A stretch of DNA of 64,000 nucleotides from Homalodisca vitripennis (GCF_021130785.1 NC_060214.1:5731001-5795000); one strand, 5' to 3'; positions 24,385-32,645 are shown, counted from the first letter of the stretch. The notes: a model not told the origin generated them from the letters alone. Numbers and translations: made by a program.

Positions 24385-24452
24385 GAGAATAAAGCCCAGA
24401 TTCATTAATGAAAACAGTGTTTATTTGAAAGTTTGAAGGTAAGAACGATTCG
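24385..24452 (-). pseudogene. relic of a second Bro-N domain
   Basis: On the minus strand, codons for TVFINESGLYS are readable. They match the FVNESGLYS part of the neighbouring BRO gene and share nucleotides with it (CAGATTCATTAA is common to both loci). Only about 25 codons remain, squeezed between the penton stop and the start motif of the surviving BRO gene. This points to a former tandem BRO pair, one of which was mostly deleted. Confidence 0.55.
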
Positions 24453-24470
24453 TTCCCCCCCCTTGATTCA

Positions 24471-25205
24471 TCATTCTTTCGACAATCTTAAATATATTGT
24501 TGTTTTACTCTCATTATTTAATAAATTTCCCTCAGAGTCTTGTATAGTTAGAACGAATTTTTTAATTCTTTTAATATTTTTTCTAATTGGAATATAATCG
24601 ATTTCATTCGGTTTTTCACTGATTTTTGATCCATAAGCAACATTTGGAAAAAAATTGTACAAAATTTCAGATTCTTTGTGTAAATGTTCGGTATGATTTT
24701 CAAAACTAGGTTCAACGAGATTACAATGTACTTCAATTACATCGAACGGTCTAAATTTTGGCGTTTTATTTCCTAAATATACCTGATTTGGCTCAATAGT
24801 TTCTTGAACAAACCCTAACAAATCTACAATAATTGCTGAAAACATTATTCTTACTGTTGATTTTATTTGAATTTTATTAGAGAGATAATTTTTTTGCATT
24901 TCAAACTTGTTTTCGTCAAAGTTTAAAGATTTATCTGATTGTTTGAATGTTTTGAGATAATTTTTAAGGGAATTTTTTATTTGATCGAAGGTATAATATC
25001 CTTTGTTTAAACCATAATATTTTGTTATGTTCTTCTCACTACATCCTATACAATAAGAAGAACTTTCACTAATATTTATTACAAAATTGTCAGAATAAAA
25101 ACCGCTTAAACCGATAAAATAATTTGATTCTTCCTCTAAATGAATAGGATGTTCCAAGTTTAAAACTAATTTAGAGCTTTCTGAAGTCAACTTGAACAGC
25201 TTCAT
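24471..25205 (-). CDS. minor capsid (penton) protein
   Basis: An uninterrupted 244-codon frame, the best-preserved of the element's recognisable core genes. The C-terminal half has the features I know from Polinton pentons: a VIEVHCN strand, a later FFPNVAYGSKI-like stretch, IDYIPI, a long strand ending VLTIQDSEGNLL, and a closing TTIYLRLSKE. Polinton pentons are single jelly-roll proteins that form the five-fold vertices of the virion. The N-terminal half (MKLFKLTSESSKLVLN...) is less conserved. The start at 25,205 is 13 bp from the divergent ATPase start at 25,219, so both must share that minimal intergenic sequence. Identification rests on motif pattern and context. Confidence 0.75.
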   Translation of the reverse strand: MKLFKLTSESSKLVLNLEHPIHLEEESNYFIGLSGFYSDNFVINISESSSYCIGCSEKNITKYYGLNKGYYTFDQIKNSLKNYLKTFKQSDKSLNFDENKFEMQKNYLSNKIQIKSTVRIMFSAIIVDLLGFVQETIEPNQVYLGNKTPKFRPFDVIEVHCNLVEPSFENHTEHLHKESEILYNFFPNVAYGSKISEKPNEIDYIPIRKNIKRIKKFVLTIQDSEGNLLNNESKTTIYLRLSKE

Positions 25206-25208
25206 TTT

Positions 25209-25222
25209 CGCTATTTAAATGG
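25209..25222 (+). promoter_or_regulatory. gene-start motif of the ATPase gene, in a 13-bp divergent spacer
   Basis: CGCTATTTAAATGG. The divergent penton start codon is at 25,205-25,203, so only 13 bp separate two opposite start codons. The central TATTTAAAT is itself near-palindromic and can be read as the same signal on both strands. Confidence 0.5.
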
Positions 25223-25909
25223 AGAAATTTTTAAAGCAAAAAGATCAGATAAAACTTCAAACGTTTGAAGAAAATAAGAAAGATCAACCAATCAGATTGT
25301 TAATTGTTGGTTCAAGTGGATGTGGAAAAACAACTTTATTATTGAATTTTATCTACAATAGGTTGATTCCTTATTCCAATTTGTATGTTTTTAGTAAATC
25401 TTTAGAACAAGACGCATACAAAAAATTACAACAAAGATTCAAAAATATTGAGAAGAACTTAAACAAAAAAAATATCACATTTTTATATTGCTTCTGAGGA
25501 CATAGTTCCGTTAAGCGAATGTAAACCCAATTCGTTAATCGTTTTTGATGATTGTATTTTGGAAAAATCAGGACGTTATTAAGGAATATTTCTTAATGTC
25601 TCGTCACAAAAAACATATCTTGTATCTATCTTTCCTAATGCTTTTCAAAGGTTGATAAACAAGTTATTAGAAATAATCTGATTATGTTGTGTGTTTTTTA
25701 AGCAAGACAATCACTATTCGAGAAAGATTTACAACAATTATGTGGGATGTGATATGAGTTTTAACCACTTTAATGAATTATGTGATAAAATTTGGAAAGA
25801 AGACTATGGATTTTTAACTATTAATCTAACTTTGAAGCCTAAAAATGGTAAATATTTGAATAAATTTTCTAATATAAATGCTGCTCAGTGGTCTGACAAA
25901 TCTACTTGA
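25219..25909 (+). pseudogene. DNA-packaging ATPase (FtsK/HerA type), broken
   Basis: This would drive genome packaging into the capsid. The first frame (92 codons) carries the Walker A loop GSSGCGKTT at 25,309-25,335, following RLLIV. In another frame the Walker B strand SLIVFDDC is at 25,531-25,554. The C-terminal part is legible in a third frame to 25,909. The total of about 230 codons fits Polinton ATPases. Breaks: a slip near 25,490, a stop near 25,580, further frame changes around 25,610-25,700. It shares its 13-bp upstream spacer with the penton gene, so a packaging gene and a capsid gene would be co-regulated. Confidence 0.88.
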
Positions 25910-25990
25910 TAAAATATTTGTTACAATTATTTTTACATTATCTTAAATTTTTTTTTTACATTATGAAAACAACTTAAAAACGGTAAATCT

Positions 25991-26178
25991 GTTCACGTTT
26001 TTACGTTCCACGTTTCACGTTCACGTTCCACGTTTCACGTTCACGTTCCACGTTCACGTTTTTACGTTCCACGTTCACGTTTTACGTTCCACGTTCACGT
26101 TTTACGTTCCACGTTTTTACGTTCCACGTTCACGTTTTTACGTTCCACGTTCACGTTTTACGTTCCACGTTCACGTTT
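25991..26178. repeat. ACGT-pyrimidine tandem array
   Basis: There are 27 ACGT tetranucleotides in 188 bp. Every spacer between them is 2-4 nt and contains only C and T (TC, TCC, TTC, TTT or TTTT). The higher-order unit is about 20 bp, of the form ACGTTCCACGTTCACGTTTT. It lies in the gap between the ATPase stop and the next start motif (26,179-26,200). No frame crosses it. Candidates are a protein-binding array, a replication or packaging site, or a simple-repeat expansion. Confidence 0.95.
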
Positions 26179-26200
26179 CAAAATTTTTCTAATTAAATGG
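26179..26200 (+). promoter_or_regulatory. gene-start motif of the DUF8207/PLA2 gene
   Basis: ATTTTTCTAATTAAATGG, directly after the ACGT array. The start codon is at 26,197. The CTA, the trailing TAAATGG and the T-run are all present. Confidence 0.5.
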
Positions 26201-27507
26201 TGAACGTAACTTCTGAAGAAGCGAAAAAACTTGATCAAATCGAAAAGAAATTAATCAAAGAATTTAAAGAACAGATTCGAATTGATGAAAAAGAACAAGA
26301 ATTTATTCAAAAAAATTAATCAACCTGTAACTTCTGCAATTAAAAATGTTGAAGGTAAAATTGAAAACATTTTAAGTGATAATCAAAATTTGATGAATTT
26401 AGTTCCAGTTGTACGACAATTTGCTGATATTTCAATTCCAGAATCTGAAGTAGAAGAGTTTGAATTGCCAAAATTACCATCTTCAACACCTCGAATCATT
26501 GAAGAATCTACAATAGTTGAACCAATAAGTCCTAGAATAATGGATATAATAGTTGGTCCAATTGGTAGAAAATTCATTCCTAGAATAAAAGATGATAAAT
26601 TTGGTTTGTATTGGGATAAAAAAAAGAACATTTTTATGATTGGAAATTTGCCCGTGAATTTTGAACATAATGATATCATTATTAATGAAAAAACATATGA
26701 AGGAACTCAAGGTTTATGGAGATTATTAGTATACAATGATGCTCCAAAAGATAATTTATATTCTGAAGAAGATTTGAAAAAGTATACAGAAATTTTACGG
26801 GAATCTGACTCAATTTACAAAAATAATGATCCATCTACTAAGAAGCCTAAGTCAAGTAGAGGTAAAAAATATATGAAATTAATTAAACCAATTTGGGAAA
26901 AAACGAATCGAAGGATCAGGTGTAAGAAAATACAGTGATAAAAAGATTGAATACAGATATATCGACGATTTGACAAAACTCGATGGAATTATTAATTATA
27001 TTTATGCTCAAGAAAAGGCTGGAAAAAACAATTTTTTGAACGAAAAGAAAGCGATTAAAGATTTTATTTCGAACAAACTTGATGAGGTGATTAAAAAAAC
27101 TGATGGAATTAAATATTTAAAACGAATTTTGCCGGCAATAAGTTCATCTATAATTGAGGGTAGCGGACTTTTGAATGATTTTATCAACAATTTACCTTTT
27201 GAATTACACGTACCAACTTATCAGTATCTGGGGCCTGGCACAAAACTCGAAAAAAGACTAAAAAGAGGAGATCCTGGTGTGAATAAATTAGATCAAGCTG
27301 CAATGGAACACGATATTTTTTATGCAAAACATAGAGACACAAATTCCAGACATATAGCAGATAAAGTTTTGCAAGATAAGGCAATGGATAGATTTTTATC
27401 AAAAGATGCTAGTTTAGGTGAAAGATTTGTTGCGCTTCCAACAGCTGGAATAATGTTTTTGAAGAGAAAACTAGGAATGGGAATCGAAGAGAACTTGAAA
27501 TTTTAAC
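26197..27507 (+). pseudogene. DUF8207-like protein with C-terminal parvovirus-type phospholipase A2, broken
   Basis: Parvovirus capsids and some Polinton/adintovirus genomes carry such a lipase, which in parvoviruses acts during escape from endosomes. The first 40 codons (MVNVTSEEAKK...) end at a slip in the A-run at 26,309-26,315. The next frame (to 26,938) has FGLYWDKKKNIFMIG, GTQGLWRLLV and a YxxEDLKKY segment, which I associate with DUF8207 of arthropod element proteins. A slip in the A-run at 26,898-26,903 leads to the last frame. That frame carries the calcium-loop motif YLGPGT (27,225-27,242) and the His-Asp pair MEHDIFY (His 27,309, Asp 27,312), and ends with a hydrophobic tail at 27,504-27,507. 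The whole would be about 435 codons. Catalytic residues are present but the gene is broken twice. Confidence 0.85.
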
Positions 27508-27518
27508 TATATAAATGG
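27501..27518 (+). promoter_or_regulatory. gene-start motif, small gene after the PLA2 gene
   Basis: TTTTAACTATATAAATGG, overlapping the stop of the lipase gene. The start codon is at 27,515. Confidence 0.5.
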
Positions 27519-27971
27519 AGGTGAACGTAAATTTCAGCAAAAAATCAGAAAGAAAAAATAAAATCCGCTTTTAAGTAAAAAATACCCGTTAGTATTCAAT
27601 TTAAAATAGATCAACTAAAAAATGGCGAATATAAGATATTTTTAACAAATAGACAATACAATAAACTCGAAAAACATAAGAAAAACAATAAAGGAACCAG
27701 AATAGAATTTTCTTATAATCAGTTGAAAGAACTTAAAAATGGTGGACTTTTGAAAGACTTATTAGATTTTGGAGAAAATATTCCAGTAGTTAAAAATGTT
27801 GTTCCTTATGTTCGTAAAGCTGCTCAAATCGTTAAAAAAGACGTGATACCTATTGTTCGAAACATTTTAAATTGGTTAGAAAAAGAGTTGGAAGATGTTA
27901 CAGGATCTGGATTAGATGAAAAAACTTTGAATTACGTGAAATCATACATTGAAAAAAAATTAAACCTTTAA
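27515..27971 (+). pseudogene. small Polinton protein, possibly virion-associated, broken
   Basis: From the start at 27,515 the frame is disrupted within 20 codons. Legible further on are GEYKIFLTNRQYNKLEKHK, KGTRIEFSYNQLK and then an 82-codon frame (27,723-27,971). That frame has a GGLLKDLLDFG turn, an amphipathic VVKNVVPYVRKAAQIVKK helix and an acidic GSGLDEKTL tail. Polintons commonly encode a small protein with LTxxQxNK-like repeats followed by a Gly-rich hydrophobic region; this fits that pattern by memory. A role as a minor virion or membrane-active protein is only inferred from its place between the lipase and protease genes. Confidence 0.5.
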
Positions 27972-27991
27972 CATTCGGGGAATTGGAATAA

Positions 27992-28378
27992 ATCTGCAAA
28001 AATATTAAACATTTTAGAGGAATCTTCATGAGAGATACATTACCTGAAAAAGTTAAGAAATTTGAATGTGGAATTGTGAATTTAGACTCGATTATGGGAA
28101 GTGGAACGCATTGGATTTGTTATTATAAAAATGATAAGAATGCATGTTATTTTGATTCGTATGGAAGAATTGAGGACAAACAACCTATAGAATTGATTAA
28201 ATATTTGAAAAAATCAAGCGTCTACTACAATGATTCTCAGATTCAAGATTATAAAGATCCCCCAATTTGTGGTCATTTATGTGTTTTCGTTTTGAATGAA
28301 CTGAGTAATAGTAAAGATTTTAAAGAAGTTGTTAACAAATTATTACTTAATAAATATGGATTCAAAAAATATTTTTGA
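27992..28378 (+). pseudogene. adenovirus-type cysteine protease (adenain-like), N-terminus damaged
   Basis: This would mature capsid proteins. The open frame from 27,992 includes the conserved RGIFMRDTLP stretch, GIVNLD, the catalytic His in GTHWICYY, the acidic residue in YFDSYG, and the catalytic Cys in PICGHLCVFVL. The frame stops at 28,376-28,378. About 120-129 codons is short of the usual 150-200; the expected N-terminus is not readable in frame and a TAA stands at 27,989. The core catalytic motifs are all intact. Its last 23 nt overlap the start of the coiled-coil gene at 28,356. Confidence 0.88.
28343..28359 (+). promoter_or_regulatory. gene-start motif of the coiled-coil gene
   Basis: TTACTTAATAAATATGG, lying inside the end of the protease frame. 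It chooses 28,356 over the earlier in-frame ATG at 28,329 as the likely start. Confidence 0.4.
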
Positions 28379-29441
28379 CGTATTTGGAACACAAATTAAA
28401 ACAGAAATTATTCAAAATGTAGATAATAGTTTCAATTTTGATAGTTTGAGAAATGAGTTTGATAACAAGTTAGAAAATTTATTACAAAACCTTCCAGATT
28501 CAGATATGTTTGCTGTCGAGATTGCAGATTTTAAAGCAGAATATGATAACAAACTTGCAAATTTCATGAGATCAAATGAAGTTGCTGATAAAATAAAAAC
28601 ATTGGAAAAAGAAGTTGATGATGGTGTAAAAAAATTATTTACCAATTTAATGTCTCATATCGAAAAAGCTGATAAAATTACTGAAGCGATCAAAGTTGAA
28701 AAGAATTATGTAAGTTTGGATAATAAAAAAAGAATTGTCGGTGTTCGACCTGGTATTGACAAACATGATGTTGTTGTTAAAGAACAAATTTTGAAACCTC
28801 TAAAATTATCAGAAAACATCAAAATTGTTGATATACATGATCCGAATCTTAAAAATGCCTTAGATTTTAAAGGAAAAAGACTTAGCAGCGTTAGTAAGGG
28901 AATTTATCCGTTTGATGTTGTTGTAATGATTCAATTCTCGAAGATCATATTAAAATGTTTGATGAACTAAAACAAAATTATGAGAATCATAAACAACATG
29001 TTAAAGATTTTACAACAGAATTCTATGACAAGTTAGAAGTCTATGACAAGTTAGAAGCCAGAAATAAAAGATCAGTAGACGATGTTGGTGAAATTGCTGA
29101 AAAAGTTATACAATTTGAGCAATATTAATTCATTTACAGATTCTGTTAATGAGCAGTTGAGAGAAATTGCGCAAAGTTTTCATACATATGAAGATAAAGT
29201 TAAAGAACTAGTTCGAAAAATTCAGGAAGATTTTCATACATATCAAGATAATGTTCGTGATAAAATAAAAAGTAGTGGTGAATTACTTGAAGGAATAGAT
29301 GATAAACTCGATAAGGTAAATAAACTAGAAGAAAACTTTTTTTAATATAAATTTAAAGAAGATGTTAATAAAACTTTTGAAAATATTGATAACAGATTTA
29401 ATGGATTAGATGGTTATGATGACAAAATTTCTCCTTTATAA
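28356..29441 (+). pseudogene. coiled-coil (fibre-like) protein, broken
   Basis: About 360 codons. It is nearly all charged helix: FDSLRNEFDNKLENLLQNL, a heptad-rich first 110 residues, then a short globular-looking segment (KRIVGVRPGIDKHDVVV, ILKPLKLSENIKIVDI), then a second long coiled coil with repeats such as DKLEVYDKLEARN and FHTYEDK/FHTYQDN. Breaks: a frame change at about 28,925-28,940, another at about 29,082-29,125, and an in-frame TAA at 29,343-29,345. Its stop (29,439-29,441) abuts the next ATG. Trimeric coiled coils suit a capsid spike or fibre, but no known receptor-binding fold is visible and function is unproven. The start inside the protease gene suggests an overlapping late transcription unit. 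Confidence 0.6.
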
Positions 29442-29445
29442 ATGG
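29427..29445 (+). promoter_or_regulatory. gene-start motif of the small DUF5679-like gene
   Basis: ATTTCTCCTTTATAAATGG. The stop of the coiled-coil gene (TAA) is part of the motif and the new ATG is at 29,442. Confidence 0.5.
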
Positions 29446-29585
29446 CGTTCATATACTGTGTGAGGTGTAAGGCAAAAACTTAAACAAATGATACAAAATA
29501 TTACGCAAACATCAATGGAGTTAAAAGGGTTTCTGGAAAATGTGCTGAATGTAACACTAAAAAGAGCCAATTTATAAAAACTTGA
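29442..29585 (+). pseudogene. DUF5679-like four-cysteine zinc protein, nonsense mutation
   Basis: A 47-codon gene too short for usual ORF calling. It reads MAFIYCVRCKAKT, then one TAA (29,481-29,483), then in the same frame to GKCAECNTKKSQF and a TGA at 29,583-29,585. The two CxxC pairs match the DUF5679 pattern and resemble the module at the N-terminus of the integrase of this same element (CHKCKKKT ... CSKC), including the closing KS.FIK. It is preceded by a good gene-start motif. A structural zinc-ribbon with nucleic-acid or protein contacts is likely; the function is unknown. Confidence 0.7.
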
Positions 29586-29590
29586 TTTTG

Positions 29591-29620
29591 AAATTTTTTC
29601 TTAATAAATAGATGTGGCGG
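29591..29620 (+). promoter_or_regulatory. damaged gene-start motif
   Basis: TTTTTTCTTAATAAATAGATG followed by TGGCGG. Compared with the capsid gene (TTTCTTAATAAATGGCGG), the TAAATGG block is interrupted by a few inserted bases. This explains why the next frame appears to begin at GTG (29,614) rather than ATG. Confidence 0.45.
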
Positions 29621-30013
29621 AACATTACAGTGCTTTCGATCTTTTTATAATGCAACATGAAAGACATTTGAAAAAAGAACATTGGGATGATATTTCTCAA
29701 AAATATGAATTATCCGAAGATATGATGAGATTATACGTAAACAAATTGAATTGGTATAACATTGCTAAATATCAAACTTTATCATCAGAGTTCATTCAAG
29801 AAAATATACATTATCAATTAAAAGATCATATGTCTGTTCTTTGTCTCTATCAACACTTGAGTATAAAGTTTTTGGATGAAAATAAAGATACAGTTGATTG
29901 GAATAATATTATAGATAGTGGTTACTATCCTGTGCAAATTTTATTGAAATATGTGGCCCGAAATTGCAAACTTTAAGGAAGAGAATCCCGAATATGACGA
30001 AGTAGATCATTAA
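29614..30013 (+). pseudogene. short helical-repeat protein, frameshifted
   Basis: The frame to 29,976 contains three imperfect units of about 20 residues: YELSEDMMRLYVNKLNWYNI, YQTLSSEFIQENI, and YQHLSIKFLDENKDTVDW, each with a Leu-Ser ... Asn/Asp-Trp pattern. Similar repeats occur in proteins of giant and insect DNA viruses (from memory). A slip near 29,950 leaves the last 20 or so codons in another frame, ending with an acidic tail at 30,013. The start region is damaged (the frame begins GTG at 29,614). Role unknown, perhaps protein-protein contacts. Confidence 0.55.
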
Positions 30014-30129
30014 AAATGACTCTAATCTTTATAATTATTTTACTAAAATTTATATCTTTTCTTATAAAAACGTACATTAGATCGATGAAAAAATGATATC
30101 TTTCTTATACATGGTTTAAAAATTTCTAA

Positions 30130-30149
30130 ATTTTTTTCTTAATAAATGG
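30130..30149 (+). promoter_or_regulatory. gene-start motif of the major capsid gene
   Basis: ATTTTTTTCTTAATAAATGG, with the start codon at 30,146. Confidence 0.5.
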
Positions 30150-31237
30150 CGGACTACAAAAAGTATGCTAGTGATATTGAAAGGGCGGAGTTTAAAAATT
30201 TCTATCCAATTAGTAAACAACATTTGAATGAACCGAATAAAAGAACTGAGTTTAATATTGATTTTGGAGATAATTTTTGCTCGTCTAACTTCCAGTTTTA
30301 TATTTCTGGAACTTTAACAGAACAAGATGGTCAAGCATATCTTGGAACTGATAATGTTAGATTAATCGATAATTTTATACCGTTTTTATTTTCTAAGATT
30401 GAAGTAAGAAAACACAATAAATTGATAGAAGAAGTCGAAAACTGTGGCCAATTAAGGACAATTAAAGAAACTATTTGGATTTTTTGAAAATGTTACTATT
30501 CCCATCTATAAAGGAGGATTTTATCTAAGTTTTATAAGAGCAGAAGACGATGATGTGATTCTGAAGACTGCAACTGGAAATGTTATGCCTGTTGATGGAA
30601 AAATAACAATTACAGATTTTTTTATTAGAGTTCCAATGATTGATTATAAAACCACGAGTAAAATTAGATTGATTGATGAAATTACAAAAAGTTAAAACAT
30701 TATGTTTAATTTTCTAGATTGGCAATGTATTGAACAAAAAGGTATTTCCGGAACAACTTATTCGTTCGATATTACAAATATTTATAGAAATATCTTCAAT
30801 CCTAAGTTCGTTATCATAGGTTTTCAAACAGATAGACAGAATAATCAAGAAAAAAAATCCTTCAAAGTTTGATAGTTTGGATGTAAAAAATATCAGAGTA
30901 AAATTGAACGGTTCTTATTATCCAGATGAATTACAAAATTTAAACATTTCAGGAGGTCTTTTCAGAATCATGTATCAGATTTATCAAGATTTTAAGAAAG
31001 TTTTACTGTAATAATAAGGAAATGTATTACAATCCTAAAGAATTTTTAGCGAATAGACCTATTTATGTCATTGATACAACAAAGAGTTTGACAAATGTTT
31101 TCGGTTCAAAGAACGATATAGTTATCAATATGGATTTTAAAAAAGCTGTTACAAACGCGATTTGTTATGTGGTTGTGGTTTGTGAGAAATTTTTAGCCTA
31201 TGATGTGATTAAGAACGATATTAGAGAAATTCAGTAA
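30146..31237 (+). pseudogene. major capsid protein (double jelly-roll), broken and shortened
   Basis: This would form the capsid hexons. The first frame (113 codons) has FNIDFGDNFCSSNFQFYISG and FLFSKIEV, the first strands of a Polinton hexon. Stops or frame changes follow at 30,485, 30,693 and about 30,860. Legible after them are FIRVPMIDYK, YSFDITNIYRN, FVIIGFQTDRQN, a SKFDSLDVKNIRVKLNG strand pair and GLFRIMYQIYQDFKK, then the C-terminal block PIYVIDTTKS ... NAICYVVVVCEKFLAYDVI (31,022-31,237). These blocks are in the order expected of Polinton capsids. The total of about 360 codons is shorter than usual, and the middle of the first jelly roll (around 30,480) seems to be missing. A separate TGA-, TAA- and slip-bearing decay pattern shows it is not functional. 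Confidence 0.85.
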
Positions 31238-31329
31238 AAATCGCGTTATTTTCACTATTATTCAACGGATAATTTTAAAACTTTACAGAATTGTTAAAGA
31301 CATTGATAAAAGTATTCGTTTTAAATTGC

Positions 31330-31760
31330 ATTAAAAAATTTTGAAAAAATAGGGATGATATTAGGAAAAAAACTATTTCAAAGTCATGGACCGGAAGTGG
31401 TGATTTTAAAAAATACTTTAATATTTACTGATCCTATATACCAAATTTCATCAAAAAAGCTGCAATAGTTCTCTAGATATAAGAGTATAATGATAAGGGA
31501 TGATTGGGGTAGATTTTGAACATTTTGTTATTTTCAAGAAATTTTAAGTTGAACTCGCTTGTTTTTGAAGTTTCAGATTTTTCTGATAATTTTTTATACT
31601 TTTTTATGAATATTAAGAAATAGGGGATGATTTTACCCTTATGGATAAGTTAAGTCGAAAGAGTTAAGTATTTACTATATGTGTACCAAATTTCATTAAT
31701 ATCGGTTGAGTAGTTTTTTAGCAACAAGGTTTGAAAGAAATTTGATATTCACTTATTTAA
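31330..31760. repeat. two-copy degenerate repeat
   Basis: Two diverged copies about 245 bp apart share AGGGGATGAT-like openings and ACCAAATTTCAT followed by an A/T stretch and an AGTAGTT or AATAGTT end (31,439 and 31,684 regions). The ACCAAATTTCAT...GTAGTTTTT ending is a phrase common to insect interspersed repeats, so this is probably a transposon remnant adjoining the Polinton edge. Confidence 0.5.
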
Positions 31761-32214
31761 TATACATTGGAAACTATAACAGTTCTAGGGAATTGAGAAA
31801 TTTCATTTTAACATGTTGGTAACACTACATCTTGTCTTCATCTCTTGCTGGGCGTTGGCCACGTATAGCTAGCCATGTGTGATCCTCCTCTATTTTAACG
31901 AAATTTAACAAGATATATCATCATTTAGAAGATTCTAATGTATTTGCAAGTTGAAGAAAGAAGAAATGGACCTTATGAAGTAAGAAGATTGTGTGATGTT
32001 CTGTGTTTCTTGTTAAAAGTGAAGTGAAGTGTTCCACTGGGCGTTGTCCTTCATATTTAATAAGTTTCTATTATATTTATGATTCGAAGAAAGACATTAC
32101 AAGAAGATTGTGAATTTGTGTAGACATTCTAAACTGTGATAAAAACATTGTGTGAAAATAGTGTTCATTTGTAATACAGAATTAAGTGTTTTTACAGTGA
32201 TTTCATTGTCGCAC

Positions 32215-32300
32215 ACGGCGTGAGCAAACCAAGGTCATTGTGGTGTGAGCAAAGCAAGGTCATTGTTCACAGCGTGAGCAAACCAAGGTCAACACAAACG
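32215..32300. repeat. short GTGAGCAAACCAAGGTC tandem repeat
   Basis: GTGAGCAAA(C/G)CAAGGTC occurs three times within 85 bp, separated by ATTGT-type linkers. No coding or regulatory role is apparent. Confidence 0.7.
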
Positions 32301-32612
32301 CCTCTCACATGTTTTCAATAAAATGAGATTCGAGGTCAAGCGTTAGTGGTACAAACGCTTTCAGCTGAAAAGCAGACGTCACAAATCTAGAGTTGATTAA
32401 AATAAAATATAATGATACCTTTCTTCTTCTCCTATTCCCAATTTCTTAGAAGTTAAGTAGATATCGCAAAAACACGCACACTAACAACACTCATTTTGTA
32501 CGTCTTTCATTATATCTTTAACAATAATTGATGATGTTCATATTATTGAAGGAAACAGGATTTTTCCGGACATTTGCCATCGTTCAGTGAAACAAGAAAA
32601 CAGTAACACTAC

Positions 32613-32645
32613 GTTTCGAGATCTGCAATCTGATCTCTTCTTCAG
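32613..32645 (-). ncRNA. hammerhead-ribozyme-like core
   Basis: On the minus strand: CTGAAGA, one A, stem GAGATC, an 8-nt loop, stem GATCTC, then GAAAC. This is the conserved catalytic core of a hammerhead (CUGANGA - stem II - GAAA). The spacing is identical to the copy at 36,008-36,040, while the stem bases differ in compensated fashion. Stems I and III are not convincing, so activity is doubtful. Penelope-like retroelements are known to carry hammerheads, which is a possible source. Confidence 0.45.

Larger units (their letters stand above)
17364..31237 (+). mobile_element. Polinton/Maverick (adintovirus-like) element, decayed
   Basis: About 13.9 kb of gene-dense, intronless DNA carries the full Polinton core: protein-primed DNA polymerase B, retroviral-type integrase, FtsK/HerA-type ATPase, adenovirus-type protease, major capsid and penton. 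Coding strands are A-rich, and the base skew flips where the two minus-strand genes lie (23.6-25.2 kb). Genes abut or overlap: polymerase stop and integrase start touch, protease and coiled-coil genes overlap by 23 nt, and penton and ATPase starts are 13 bp apart. Most genes carry A-run slips and nonsense codons. I could not find ordinary terminal inverted repeats or a target duplication at either edge. The limits given are those of the outermost recognisable coding sequence, so the true edges may lie slightly outside. Confidence 0.93.

Noticed and set aside
24364..24470. A promoter-only spacer between penton and BRO
   Set aside because: It contains readable Bro-N codons, so it is better described as a gene relic plus start motif.
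17150..31760. Ordinary Polinton terminal inverted repeats at the outer edges, with a 6-bp target duplication
   Set aside because: I compared about 200 bp beyond 17,364 and beyond 31,237 by eye and found no inverted match; a computed alignment would be decisive.
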